Positions 50,999 to 59,675 of a stretch of DNA of 64,000 nucleotides are shown piece after piece (position 1 is the first letter of the stretch; the number at the start of each line of letters is the position of its first letter). Source of the stretch: Sphingomonas sp. (GTDB taxonomy: Bacteria > Pseudomonadota > Alphaproteobacteria > Sphingomonadales > Sphingomonadaceae). Both the position numbers and the translations under genes were made by a program. The notes beneath the pieces are model-generated. The model was not told the DNA's origin and did not search any database. It saw only the letters and a program-made list of their open reading frames with translations. Where the stretch lies: NCBI RefSeq assembly GCF_024508665.1, contig NZ_JANINP010000008.1, positions 62,001-126,000 on the forward strand, given 5' to 3'.

Positions 50999-53470
50999 AT
51001 GCGTGCCTTCTCGTCCCCGGTCACCGCGGTGCTCGGGCCCACCAACACCGGCAAGACGCATCTCGCGATCGAGCGGATGTGCGGTCATTCGAGCGGGATG
51101 ATCGGCTTCCCGCTGCGGTTGCTGGCGCGCGAAGTCTATGACCGCGTCGTCAAGTTGAAGGGCGCCAAGCAGGTCGCGCTGATCACCGGCGAGGAACGCA
51201 TCGTACCGCCCGACGCGCGCTGGTTCCTGTGCACGGCCGAGAGCATGCCGTTCCAGAGAGACCTTGCTTTCGTCGCGCTCGACGAGGCGCAGCTGGGTGC
51301 CGACCCCGAACGCGGCCATGTCTTCACCGACCGTCTGTTGCGCGCGCGCGGGCGGGAGGAGACGATGATCCTGGGGTCCGAGACATTGCGGCCGATGGTC
51401 AAGGCGCTGATCCCCGACGCCGAGATCGTCAATCGCCCGCGTTTCTCGACCTTGTCCTATGCTGGCGCGCGCAAGCTGTCGCGACTGCCCAAGCGCTCGG
51501 TGATCGTCGCGTTCAGCGCAGAGGAAGTCTATGCCGTCGCCGAGATGATCCGGCGCCTGCGCGGCGGCGCCGCGGTGGTGATGGGCGCCTTGTCCCCGCG
51601 CACGCGCAACGCCCAGGTCGCGATGTTCCAGGCCGGCGAGGTCGATTATCTGGTCGCCACCGACGCGATCGGCATGGGGCTCAACATGGACGTCAACCAT
51701 GTCGCCTTCGCCAGCCTGACCAAGTTCGACGGCCATCGCCAGCGCCGACTGACAGTGAGCGAGATGGCGCAGATCGCCGGGCGTGCCGGGCGGCATCAGC
51801 GCGACGGCACCTTCGGCGCGCTGACCGCCGACGGCCCCGGCGCGTTCACGCCCGAGGAAATCCACGCGATCGAGCATCACCACTTTCCCAAGCTCGACTT
51901 CCTCTATTGGCGCGACGGCGAACCGGATTGCAGCTCGGTCGACGCGCTGATCGCCAGCCTGGAAGCCAAGCCCGACAATCGCGTGCTGCGCGCAGCACCC
52001 GTCGCGACCGATCTCGCGGTGCTCAAGCGACTGACCGCGGACGAAGCCGTCCGCGACCGCGCGCGATCGCCGGGGCAGGTCGCGCGGTTATGGGCGGCCT
52101 GCGGCGTGCCCGATTTCCGCAAGCTGGGGGTCGATCCGCATGCGCGGCTGGTCGCGCGCCTCTATGACGATCTGAGCTCCGGCAATGGTCATATCGCCGC
52201 GCCCTGGTTCGCCGACCAGGTCGCGCGGCTCGACGACGTCACCGGCGATGTCGAGACGATCGCCGGCCGCATCGCTGCGATCCGCACCTGGGCCTATATC
52301 GCGCATCGCGGCGACTGGCTGGCCGATCCGGCACATTGGGCGGCGCGCACGGCGGCGGTCGAGGAGCGCTTGTCCGACGCTTTGCACGCGTCCCTGACCC
52401 AACGCTTCGTCGACAAGCGGACGACCGTATTGCTACGCCAGATCGGCAAGGATTCGGGCGCGCTGCCGGTAGTGATCGGCGAGGAAGGCGAAGTGCTGGT
52501 CGAGGACCATCCGATCGGCACGCTCGAGGGATTCCGCTTCTCCGTCGCCGCCGATGCGCGGCATGCGGACAAGCGGCTGTTGCTCGCCGCGGCGGAGAAA
52601 AGGCTGGGGTCCGAGCTCGCGAAGCGCGGCCGCGAACTGGCGGAATCGGACGACGAGGAGTTCGCTTTGTCCTTTCCGCGGATCGAATGGCGCGGCGTCG
52701 GGGTGGCCGAACTGGCCCCTGGCGCCAATCTCGCCCAGCCGCGCGTCGTGCTGGACCGCGCGGTCGAGGCGCTCGACCCGGCGCTCCGCAAAGCGGTGCA
52801 AGCGCGACTGGACCGCTGGGTCGCCGATCAGCTGGCGCGCCATTTGCCGGTATTCGGCGCGCTCGACGGCTGCCTGCGCGATGCTGCCGCCGGCGCGCCG
52901 CTTCGCGCGGTCGCGGGGGCGCTGCTCGATGCCGGCGGATTGCTGCCGCGCCGCGCGATCGGCGCGCAGGTCGAGGCGCTCGACCCCGCCGCGCGCAAGA
53001 AATTGCACAAGATGGGGGTGACGATCGGCACGCTCGACCTGTTCGCGCCCACCTTGCTCAAGCCTGGTCCCGCGCGCTGGCGGCGGATGCTGATGCGGCT
53101 TGCCGATGGCCCGCGCGACGGCGCGACCGTGTTGCCGCGCAACGCGCCGGGCGCCGACCTGCCTTACGGCTTTCGTCCGCTCGGCCAGCAGGCCGTGCGG
53201 ATCGACCTGGTCGAGCGTATCGCGCGCGCCGCGCACGATTCCCGCAAGGGGCGGGCACCATTCGCGCCCGACGCGGCGCTTGCGACCTCGATGGGAATCC
53301 AGCCCGACACGCTGGCGCGGTTGATGGCGCAGCTCGGCTTTCGCGCCGCGCGGCCGGGCGAGGACGGCAAGCCGCGCTGGATGTGGCAGGGACTGACGCC
53401 CAACGCCAAGCCCAAGCCGCCGCCGCGCGACAATGCCTTCGCCGCGCTCGCCGGAATGCTCGATGGCTGA
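50999..53470 (+). CDS. Suv3-like RNA/DNA helicase
   Basis: An 823-residue superfamily 2 helicase resembling mitochondrial Suv3, the helicase of the RNA degradosome. Walker A GPTNTGKT is at residues 13-20, the DEAQ box at 95-98, and motif VI QIAGRAGRH near 257-265. A long C-terminal region (residues about 300-823) is specific to alphaproteobacterial members. ATG 50999 is 12 codons before the Walker A motif, normal for the family. Its last eight bases overlap the S4-domain gene, so the two are coupled; a shared role in RNA metabolism is likely. Confidence 0.92.
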   Translation: MRAFSSPVTAVLGPTNTGKTHLAIERMCGHSSGMIGFPLRLLAREVYDRVVKLKGAKQVALITGEERIVPPDARWFLCTAESMPFQRDLAFVALDEAQLGADPERGHVFTDRLLRARGREETMILGSETLRPMVKALIPDAEIVNRPRFSTLSYAGARKLSRLPKRSVIVAFSAEEVYAVAEMIRRLRGGAAVVMGALSPRTRNAQVAMFQAGEVDYLVATDAIGMGLNMDVNHVAFASLTKFDGHRQRRLTVSEMAQIAGRAGRHQRDGTFGALTADGPGAFTPEEIHAIEHHHFPKLDFLYWRDGEPDCSSVDALIASLEAKPDNRVLRAAPVATDLAVLKRLTADEAVRDRARSPGQVARLWAACGVPDFRKLGVDPHARLVARLYDDLSSGNGHIAAPWFADQVARLDDVTGDVETIAGRIAAIRTWAYIAHRGDWLADPAHWAARTAAVEERLSDALHASLTQRFVDKRTTVLLRQIGKDSGALPVVIGEEGEVLVEDHPIGTLEGFRFSVAADARHADKRLLLAAAEKRLGSELAKRGRELAESDDEEFALSFPRIEWRGVGVAELAPGANLAQPRVVLDRAVEALDPALRKAVQARLDRWVADQLARHLPVFGALDGCLRDAAAGAPLRAVAGALLDAGGLLPRRAIGAQVEALDPAARKKLHKMGVTIGTLDLFAPTLLKPGPARWRRMLMRLADGPRDGATVLPRNAPGADLPYGFRPLGQQAVRIDLVERIARAAHDSRKGRAPFAPDAALATSMGIQPDTLARLMAQLGFRAARPGEDGKPRWMWQGLTPNAKPKPPPRDNAFAALAGMLDG

Positions 53471-53762
53471 CAGGCTGGCCGATCGGACAATGCGTCTCGA
53501 CAAGTTTCTCTGGTTCGCACGGATCGTGAAGACGCGCCCGTTCGCACAGGCGCTCGCCGAGGAGGGGCATATGAGAATCGACGGCCGCCCGATCGACCGC
53601 GCCGCGGCGCCGGTGCGCCTGGGCAATATCCTGACCTTCGTCACGCATCGCGGCGAGGTCCGCACCATCCGGATCGAAGCGCTCCCCGTTCGGCGCGGCC
53701 CGCCTTCCGAAGCACAGCGTTGCTATCAGGATCTCCAGGCGGGTGGGGAGCCGACAACTTAA
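53463..53762 (+). CDS. S4-domain RNA-binding protein (Hsp15/HslR-like)
   Basis: A 99-residue protein with one S4 RNA-binding domain (residues about 10-75): MRLDKFLWFARIVKTRPFAQALAEEGHMRIDGRPI is the canonical helix pair and turn. Hsp15-type proteins rescue stalled 50S subunits carrying peptidyl-tRNA. The N-terminal nine residues before MRLD are short and may be optional; ATG 53463 overlaps the helicase stop by eight bases. It is translationally coupled to the Suv3-like helicase. Confidence 0.92.
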   Translation: MADRLADRTMRLDKFLWFARIVKTRPFAQALAEEGHMRIDGRPIDRAAAPVRLGNILTFVTHRGEVRTIRIEALPVRRGPPSEAQRCYQDLQAGGEPTT

Positions 53763-53848
53763 GAACGTCTCGCAGAAAGCCGCGATTGATTGACGGGCGC
53801 GGAACACGCGCATAGCACGGCCCAAACCGTACTCCTGGGGAGCCAGAA

Positions 53849-54190
53849 ATGACCTACGTCGTGACCGACGCCTGCATCCGCTGCAAGTATATGGACTGCG
53901 TCGAGGTGTGTCCGGTCGACTGTTTCTACGAAGGCGAGAACATGCTCGTCATCAATCCCAGCGAATGCATCGACTGCGGCGTGTGCGAGCCCGAATGCCC
54001 GGCCGAGGCGATCCTGCCGGATACCGAGAGTGGCCTCGAAAAGTGGCTCGAGCTCAACAACACGTTCAGCAGCCAATGGCCCAACGTCACGCGCAAGAAC
54101 GACCAGACTCCGGCCGATGCCGACGAACACAAGGGCGAAGAAGGCAAATACGACAAGTATTTCTCGCCCGAACCCGGCCAGGGCGACTGA
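53849..54190 (+). CDS. fdxA: 7Fe ferredoxin (3Fe-4S plus 4Fe-4S)
   Basis: A 113-residue ferredoxin of the FdxA/Azotobacter FdI type. Cysteines 9, 17 and 50 are placed for the 3Fe-4S cluster; 21, 40, 43 and 46 for the 4Fe-4S cluster. C12 and C25 are the extra cysteines known in this class. The C-terminal extension, with ELNNTFSSQWPNVTRK and an acidic tail, is also typical. CTGGGGAG precedes ATG. It is an electron carrier in the cytosol; its partner enzymes are not nearby. A hairpin terminator follows. Confidence 0.97.
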   Translation: MTYVVTDACIRCKYMDCVEVCPVDCFYEGENMLVINPSECIDCGVCEPECPAEAILPDTESGLEKWLELNNTFSSQWPNVTRKNDQTPADADEHKGEEGKYDKYFSPEPGQGD

Positions 54191-54220
54191 GCCTAACCAG
54201 CCTGTCGATCGAAATTATGT

Positions 54221-54249
54221 CGGCCCCGCCCAGCAATGGGACGGGGCCG
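54221..54249 (+). terminator. Hairpin after fdxA
   Basis: CGGCCCCG (54221-54228) pairs with CGGGGCCG (54242-54249), and CCCA/TGGG pairs inside. It lies 30 bases after the stop. TACCCATTATA follows, so the U-tract is weak. Confidence 0.6.
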
Positions 54250-54453
54250 TACCCATTATAGGTCGGGCGCGCGTCGTATGAAAACGACGTCGGGCTGGTA
54301 ATTTTATTACGACTGTGTTAAATAGGTCAGGACGAGAGCCCCTTTCCGAGTCTCTCGTGTGGAGACACACACATCCAATCAAGCCCTGCCGGCGCCATGT
54401 CCGGGCGTCGTGCGTTTATTCGGGCGACATTCCAAGTGAAAGGTTGAAGTTAC
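54250..54453 (+). promoter_or_regulatory. Promoter and structured leader of carD
   Basis: This is a 200-base gap. An AT-rich patch at about 54299-54324 (ATTTTATTACG and TTAAATA) is the probable promoter. Downstream ACGAGAG (54332-54338) pairs with CTCTCGT (54352-54358), and GTGT/ACAC (54357-54368) forms an overlapping alternative hairpin, giving a structured 5' leader of over 100 nt. The SD is AAAGGTTGAAG before the ATG. Confidence 0.4.
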
Positions 54454-54987
54454 ATGGCTGCCAAGGCGCTGTCCTTCGACGTCGGTGATTACGTTGTTTA
54501 TCCCAAGCACGGCGTCGGCCGTGTCGTTGAACTTCTGAAGCAGGAAATCGCCGGCATGACGCTGGAGCTTTACGTGCTCCGGTTCGAGAAGGAGCGCATG
54601 ACGCTCCGCGTGCCGACCAACAAGGCCGAGAGCGTCGGCATGCGCAAGCTGTCCTCGGACAAGACGCTCCGCGAAGCGCTCGACACGCTCAAGGGCAAGC
54701 CCAAGGTCAAGCGGACCATGTGGTCGCGCCGCGCGCAGGAATATGAAGCGAAGATCAATTCGGGCGACCTGGTGTCGATCGCCGAAGTGGTCCGCGACCT
54801 GTTCCGTGCCGAAGACCAGCCCGAGCAGAGCTATTCGGAGCGTCAGATCTTCGAGGCTGCCGCGTCCCGCCTCGCCCGCGAACTCGCCGCGATGGAAGAG
54901 ACCGACGAAAAGGGTGCGCTGGAGAAGATCCTCGACATCCTGCGTAAGGCCGCGGCGATCCATAACAAGGACAAGGTTCCGGCTTAA
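54454..54987 (+). CDS. carD: CarD-family transcriptional regulator
   Basis: A 177-residue RNA-polymerase-binding protein. The N-terminal RID/Tudor domain starts FDVGDYVVYPKHGVGRV and covers about residues 8-65. The C-terminal helical DNA-contacting domain has WSRRAQEYEAKINSGDLVSIAEVVRDL near residues 89-115. CarD stabilises open promoter complexes, notably at rRNA promoters. Length is normal. It has a structured leader and a good terminator at 55014-55041, so it is probably monocistronic. Confidence 0.96.
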   Translation: MAAKALSFDVGDYVVYPKHGVGRVVELLKQEIAGMTLELYVLRFEKERMTLRVPTNKAESVGMRKLSSDKTLREALDTLKGKPKVKRTMWSRRAQEYEAKINSGDLVSIAEVVRDLFRAEDQPEQSYSERQIFEAAASRLARELAAMEETDEKGALEKILDILRKAAAIHNKDKVPA

Positions 54988-55013
54988 CTTCCGGATCAAG
55001 TCTTTGATAAAAG

Positions 55014-55041
55014 AGGGCGGTCCCGCGGGGCCGCCCTTTTT
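55014..55041 (+). terminator. Intrinsic terminator of carD
   Basis: AGGGCGG (55014-55020) pairs with CCGCCCT (55031-55037), and the inner CCCGCGGG extends the stem. It is followed by TTTTT (to 55041), 27 bases after the stop. Confidence 0.85.
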
Positions 55042-55043
55042 CG

Positions 55044-55095
55044 TTGCGGGCCCGTTGGTGGTGTGTTATCTATACAACACACAATGGAGGATCTC
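55044..55095 (+). promoter_or_regulatory. Promoter with overlapping palindrome upstream of the DUF2807 lipoprotein gene
   Basis: TTGCGG (55044-55049) and TATCTA (55067-55072) are spaced 17 bases apart as -35/-10. GTGTGTT (55061-55067) and AACACAC (55076-55082) are perfect inverted arms overlapping the -10 and start region. This is the position expected for a repressor. The SD TGGAGG is at 55085-55090. The arrangement recalls GntR/YtrA-type operators, from memory and not verified. Confidence 0.5.
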
Positions 55096-55812
55096 ATGAA
55101 CCGCTACATGCTGCTCGCCTTGCTTCCGCTCGCCGCCTGTTCGGGCACGGCCCGGTCGGAAGGCACTCCACCCAGCGGTACCGGCGGCAACCGCACCTTC
55201 GCCGTCGACGGCTTCACCGGAGTCGATGCGGCCGGGCCGGACGATGTCGACGTCCGTGTCGGGTCGAACTTCTCGGTCCGGGCCGAGGGCGATCCCAAGA
55301 TCCTCGACAAGCTCGAAATCGTGAAGGAAGGCGACACGCTGAAGGTGCGCCGCAAGGAGCGCAGCTTCAGCTGGGGTGGCGAGCGCAGAGGCGCCAAGAT
55401 CTACATCACCATGCCACGCATGACCGCGGCCAGCACCACCGGATCGGGCGACATGGCGGTCGATCATGTCGATGGCGAGAAGTTCCAGGCCAGCGCGACG
55501 GGATCGGGCGACCTCAATATCGGATCGCTCAGCGTCCAGGCGGTCGCTTTGTCGGTCACCGGGTCGGGCAATCTGGGCACCGCCGGCAGCGCCAGGACCG
55601 GATCCTTCTCGGTCACCGGATCGGGCGATATCACCGCCCCCAAATTGTCGCTCGGCCAGGCCAGCGTCAACGTCATGGGCTCGGGCGGCGTCACCGCCGC
55701 GGTCAACGGCACGGCCAATGTCAGCGTGATGGGATCGGGCGACGTCACCCTGACCGGCGGCGCCAAATGCACCACGTCGAAGATGGGATCGGGCGAGGTC
55801 AGCTGCAGCTGA
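55096..55812 (+). CDS. DUF2807 (GIN-domain) lipoprotein
   Basis: A 238-residue protein. LLPLAAC is a lipobox with acylated Cys near residue 14. The DUF2807 head domain starts FAVDGFTGVDAAGPDDVDV. Seven GSG repeats follow (TGSGD, TGSGD, TGSGN, TGSGD, MGSGG, MGSGD, MGSGE), spaced 18-20 residues apart, as expected for the turns of a beta-helix. Family members are thought to be adhesins or envelope proteins, with no proven function. ATG 55096 follows TGGAGG. The promoter carries a palindrome at 55061-55082. A second DUF2807 gene lies 65 bases downstream. Confidence 0.88.
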   Translation: MNRYMLLALLPLAACSGTARSEGTPPSGTGGNRTFAVDGFTGVDAAGPDDVDVRVGSNFSVRAEGDPKILDKLEIVKEGDTLKVRRKERSFSWGGERRGAKIYITMPRMTAASTTGSGDMAVDHVDGEKFQASATGSGDLNIGSLSVQAVALSVTGSGNLGTAGSARTGSFSVTGSGDITAPKLSLGQASVNVMGSGGVTAAVNGTANVSVMGSGDVTLTGGAKCTTSKMGSGEVSCS

Positions 55813-55877
55813 GGGTTTCGGTTCAGCGAAGCTGCAAAGACTCTGACGCCGCTTGCATAAGGCGGCGGGGCGGTGCG

Positions 55878-56600
55878 ATGCTCGCACCCATGCTCCGCCG
55901 CCCCTTCATTCTCGCGCTGATTGCGTCCGCCGCGCCGGCTCATGCCGCCGATCGCAGCTATGTCGTCACCAACTTCGACCGCGTGCGGGTGGATGGCCCC
56001 TATTCGGTACAAGTCGAAGTCGGCACCGGTGGCGCCGCCGCCAGCGCATCGGGCGACGACCGCGCGCTTGGCGATCTCGACATCTCGGTCAACGGCGGCA
56101 CGCTGACTGTCCGCCACGGCAGCCAGGGCTGGGGCGAGCGCGGCAAGGCGAGCGGACCGCCACCGGTCATCACCCTGCGCACCCCGGCGGTGCGTGGCGC
56201 GACTCTGGTCGGCGGCGCCAGGCTGGCGCTTACCGGCACGCTCCGTACGACCAGGCTCGATCTCCAGGTCACCGGTGCCGGCACGATCGACGCGCGCGGC
56301 GTCGAGGCCGATGACGTCGTGGTCACCGTGATCGGCAACGGCAATGTCTCGCTTGCCGGACGCGCTGCCCGAGCTCGGTTCTCGACCAATGGCGGCGGCT
56401 CGATCGCCGCGACGGCGCTCGACGCGGGCGAGATCGTCGTCACTCTCGAAGGCGCGGGCGAAACGCGAGCACGCGCGCGGTATCTGGCCGACCTGACCAA
56501 CAAGGGCCTTGGCCTGATCGCGGTCGCCGGCAACCCGAAATGCACCGTCCGCGGCCAATCGGTCGGGCCGATCGAGTGCGGCGTCGCCCCCCAGCCGTGA
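55878..56600 (+). CDS. Second DUF2807 (GIN-domain) exported protein
   Basis: A 240-residue protein with a signal peptide (cleaved after AHA near residue 23, APAHAAD) and no lipobox. The DUF2807 pattern is present: YVVTNFDRVRVDGPYSVQVEV, then repeated strands with G-x-G turns (TGAGT, IGNGN, NGGGS, EGAGE), one per rung. It is a divergent paralogue of the preceding lipoprotein, probably co-transcribed. Two cysteines near the C-terminus (KCTV and IECG) may form a disulfide. The start at 55878 or 55890 is uncertain; AAGGCGG lies before the first. Confidence 0.85.
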   Translation: MLAPMLRRPFILALIASAAPAHAADRSYVVTNFDRVRVDGPYSVQVEVGTGGAAASASGDDRALGDLDISVNGGTLTVRHGSQGWGERGKASGPPPVITLRTPAVRGATLVGGARLALTGTLRTTRLDLQVTGAGTIDARGVEADDVVVTVIGNGNVSLAGRAARARFSTNGGGSIAATALDAGEIVVTLEGAGETRARARYLADLTNKGLGLIAVAGNPKCTVRGQSVGPIECGVAPQP

Positions 56601-56695
56601 CGAAGCGGGTGAAGCGCCATCCAAGCTTCGAATCCATCACCGGTGATTTGTCGACGGTCTCCTTATCGGGATAAGCACACGTCTAGCGGCTGTGT

Positions 56696-57559
56696 TCAAT
56701 CCCACCAGAGATACCACCATTCCGACGCCATGAGCGTGGCAGCGAGAGCAGAGATTGTTCCGACGCCTTGATCTACGATATCGGGGCAATAACCGTACTG
56801 CTCCCTTGCAAGCTTCATCGCCTTCGCGCGGCTTTTCGGTCGATTGGCCACACGCAGATTGATGGTGTCGCCGTTCATTCCAACCAGTTCGGCGCCAAAG
56901 TCGCTGTGCCACGCCCGCAAAGCGGCGACGTGATATTCGGGTGGAGGGCATGCATTCCAATCGCCCCATCGCAAATAGGCGGGAACCTCCCATCCGTATG
57001 TCGTTGGGATTAGAAGAATGTGCACATGCTCAAGAAACTCGCCTTTCACGATGTCGGTCGCGACACTTGGGCCAGGAGAACCCACGCCGACATTTCCCGG
57101 CCAATCACCTTCCGGCGCTCTGAGATCGCCAGCCTTATATGCTCCCGCCCAATTCTTGAGATCGCGAGGAAAACTGAGCTTAGACGCCGCCGTGAGAACG
57201 TCCTGTGGTGAACGCAATTCCATACCGGCAATTGGATGCCCGGAGACTTCGGGGTCCACCATCGCGAACTGATCTACAACTCGCTCTAGGTCATCATCAC
57301 CGCCGATTATAATCGGCCAACCGCGCCCCGCGCTTTTGAGCTTTTCCCATTCCAGAAGCGCGCTAGCGCCGGGGACCGTGACCCGTTCATATCCCAGGGC
57401 TGTCATCGCTCGACTTTGCATCGCCTCATATTTGGCTCGCTGCTCGGGCGTAAGGCGAGAGAGATCAAGCGGCGTCTGACCAGCCTGAGTTGATCGCGCT
57501 GCGACAGCCAAGCCGGTCGCCGCAAGGCCGCCCAAGACTGATCGTCGCGTCGTTTTCAT
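56696..57559 (-). CDS. DUF4253-domain protein with a twin-arginine signal
   Basis: A 287-residue protein. The N-terminus TTRRSVLGG followed by a hydrophobic stretch is a Tat signal (residues 1-27). The last hundred residues carry DUF4253: IPTTYGWEVPAYLRWGDWNACP, AALRAWHSDFGAEL, a LAREQYGYCPDIVDQG segment, and the aromatic end WWYLWWD. The domain is known mainly from actinobacteria; no function is established. Codon use is less GC-rich than its neighbours, a sign of possible transfer. It stands alone between the DUF2807 genes and DUF1489. Start ATG 57559 is where the Tat signal begins. Confidence 0.85.
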   Translation of the reverse strand: MKTTRRSVLGGLAATGLAVAARSTQAGQTPLDLSRLTPEQRAKYEAMQSRAMTALGYERVTVPGASALLEWEKLKSAGRGWPIIIGGDDDLERVVDQFAMVDPEVSGHPIAGMELRSPQDVLTAASKLSFPRDLKNWAGAYKAGDLRAPEGDWPGNVGVGSPGPSVATDIVKGEFLEHVHILLIPTTYGWEVPAYLRWGDWNACPPPEYHVAALRAWHSDFGAELVGMNGDTINLRVANRPKSRAKAMKLAREQYGYCPDIVDQGVGTISALAATLMASEWWYLWWD

Positions 57560-57678
57560 GTCTTCGTATCGCACGCTCTGGCGAGCGTCCGCAATTGACA
57601 AGACCCCCCGCGCCCCTCGAACAGATTTAGTAGCCTCAATCTGCCAACATCGGTCAGTACGCCGACTTCAGTGGCAGA

Positions 57679-58083
57679 TCAGAGCAAACCCAGTTCGGCA
57701 AGCTTCCCGATCATGTCCGCAGGAAGCTCACCGACCCCTTCGCCGCCCGCGCCGAGATCGCGTGGCGCGTCGCTGCCTTCGAGATAGCGCCAACCCTGGT
57801 GCGCGCGCTTGGGCCGTGCCTCGACCAGGACCAGGCGCGGATCGAGCCGGATCGCGGTGCGGCCGCCCGGCAATTCGCCAAACCCGACGATCGGCGAGCG
57901 CGCGACCAACTGGTGCTTGAGGATCCAGAACAAGGATCCCTGCCCGGCAATTTCTTCCCAGCGCTTGGGCAGATAGCGCGTGCCGAGCTCGTACGGCGGA
58001 TCGCCCTCACGCGCGGCCCAGCGCGCGACGAACGCCTCCAGGCTCGCCACGCCGAACGCGACCTTGGTCAGATGAAGCGGCAT
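57679..58083 (-). CDS. DUF1489-family protein
   Basis: A 134-residue cytosolic protein, essentially full length for this alphaproteobacterial family. Landmarks are LHLTKVAFGVASLEAF, RYLPKRWEEIAGQGSLFWILKHQLVARSPIVGF and the DPRLVLVEARPKRAHQGWRYL block. Function is unknown. ATG at 58083 (MPLHLTK) matches the usual start. It lies 50 bases downstream of mgtE on the same strand and may share its transcript. Confidence 0.93.
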   Translation of the reverse strand: MPLHLTKVAFGVASLEAFVARWAAREGDPPYELGTRYLPKRWEEIAGQGSLFWILKHQLVARSPIVGFGELPGGRTAIRLDPRLVLVEARPKRAHQGWRYLEGSDAPRDLGAGGEGVGELPADMIGKLAELGLL

Positions 58084-58133
58084 CGCAGCGACATGGGACG
58101 GCGCGGCCGTGTCGGCAAGGGCGCCCGGGCCGG

Positions 58134-59552
58134 CTAGCCAGACAGCCCCCAGAGCAAGGCGAGCCCCAGGAACGAGAAGAACCCCATGCAATCGGTCATC
58201 ATCGTCACGAACACCGCCGACGACACCGCGGGGTCGATGCGGAAGCGATCGAGCGTCACCGGGATCAGCACGCCCGACAGCCCGGCGATCAGATTGTTGA
58301 TGACCATCGCCAGGCCGATCACGATCGCCAAGTCGCCGCGATGGAAGATCAGCCAGGTCCCGGCACCGATCAGCAATCCCAGCGACGCGCCGTTGGCTGC
58401 CGCGATCCTGAATTCGCGCAGGATCATCCGGACCGTGTTCGAATCGGTCAGCTGATTGGTGGCAATCGCGCGCACCACCACCGCCAGCGTTTGTGTCCCG
58501 GCGTTGCCGCCCATGCCAGAGACGATCGGCATCAGCACCGCGAGCAAGGCGAACTTCGCGATTTCCCCCTGAAACAACCCGACCACGGACGAGGCCAGGA
58601 TCGCGGTACCGAGATTGACCACCAACCAGGTCAGCCGCGTCCGCACGGTAAGCCGGATCGGCTCGTTGATGTCGCCATCGCCCGCGCCCGAAAGGCGAGT
58701 GATGTCCTCGCCCGCTTCCTGCTGAATGATATGGACGACGTCGTCGACCGTGATCATGCCGACCAGCCGCCCGGCGGCATCGACCACCGCCGCCGAGATC
58801 AGCGCATATTTCTGGAAGCGCAGCGCAACCTCTTCCTGGTCCATATCGACCGGGATCAGGGTCTGTTCGCGCTTCATCACGTCGGCGATCGCGACCGAGC
58901 GCGGCGCGCGCAGGATCCACGATAGCGAACAGGTGCCGATCGGCTTGTGCCCGGGATCGACCACGAAGATTTCCCAGAAATCGGTGGTCAGCTCTTCCTG
59001 GCCGCGCAGATAATCGATCGCCTGGCCGACCGTCCAATGTTCGGGCACCGCGATCAGCTCGCGCTGCATCAGGCGGCCGGCCGATTCCTCCGGATAGGAA
59101 AGCGCTTCCTCGATCGCGGCACGGTCGTCGGGATCGAGCGCGCGGAGCACCTCGCGCTGGTCCGCCGGCTCCATGTCCTCGATGATCGCAACCGCGTCGT
59201 CGGTATCGAGCTCCGACGCGATGTCCGCCACTTCCTGCGGCTCGAGACTGTCGATCAAATCCTCGCGGACATAATCGTTCATCTCGGCGAACACGTCGGC
59301 GTCGAGCAGGTCGGTCAGCGCCTTGGCGAGCGGCCCGCGATCCTCGTGCGGCGCCAGCTCGAACAGATCGGCGATATCGGCGGGATGTAGCGGCTCGACC
59401 AGCGCGCGCGCGGCGTCATTGTCGCCGGCCTCGACCGCGTCGAGCACCGCGCGCACGAATTCGGGCTTCAGCCGGTCGTCCTCGTCCAGCTGATCCGCGA
59501 CGTCATCGAGTTCGGTGGCGCCTTCCACGGGCGCCAGATCGGTCTCGCTCAT
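58134..59552 (-). CDS. mgtE: Magnesium transporter MgtE
   Basis: A 472-residue Mg2+ channel of the inner membrane. The order of domains is MgtE N-domain (residues about 50-150, HPADIADLFELAP and DTDDAVAIIEDM), a CBS pair (about 150-270, with PVDMDQEEVA and VGMITVDDVV), and five helices (about 305-472) with the pore-region SGMGGNAGTQTLAV signature. The cytosolic domains sense Mg2+ and gate the pore. AAAAGG before ATG 59552 fixes the start. No M-box or other leader riboswitch is visible upstream. DUF1489 follows. Confidence 0.96.
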   Translation of the reverse strand: MSETDLAPVEGATELDDVADQLDEDDRLKPEFVRAVLDAVEAGDNDAARALVEPLHPADIADLFELAPHEDRGPLAKALTDLLDADVFAEMNDYVREDLIDSLEPQEVADIASELDTDDAVAIIEDMEPADQREVLRALDPDDRAAIEEALSYPEESAGRLMQRELIAVPEHWTVGQAIDYLRGQEELTTDFWEIFVVDPGHKPIGTCSLSWILRAPRSVAIADVMKREQTLIPVDMDQEEVALRFQKYALISAAVVDAAGRLVGMITVDDVVHIIQQEAGEDITRLSGAGDGDINEPIRLTVRTRLTWLVVNLGTAILASSVVGLFQGEIAKFALLAVLMPIVSGMGGNAGTQTLAVVVRAIATNQLTDSNTVRMILREFRIAAANGASLGLLIGAGTWLIFHRGDLAIVIGLAMVINNLIAGLSGVLIPVTLDRFRIDPAVSSAVFVTMMTDCMGFFSFLGLALLWGLSG

Positions 59553-59675
59553 CGTCTGACCTTTTTTCGGGCACCGGGATATCCATATCAGGCGCCGTAC
59601 GCGGTTTCCGCGCGGTTTGCCAGCACCCACCGAGCAGTTTAGGGCAAGCGCAAATTCCCCGATTCATGGAGCAAA

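Noticed and set aside
59553..59675. Magnesium riboswitch upstream of mgtE
   Set aside because: The space to the divergent cyclophilin gene is 123 bases and shows no extended helices of the M-box or ykoK type.
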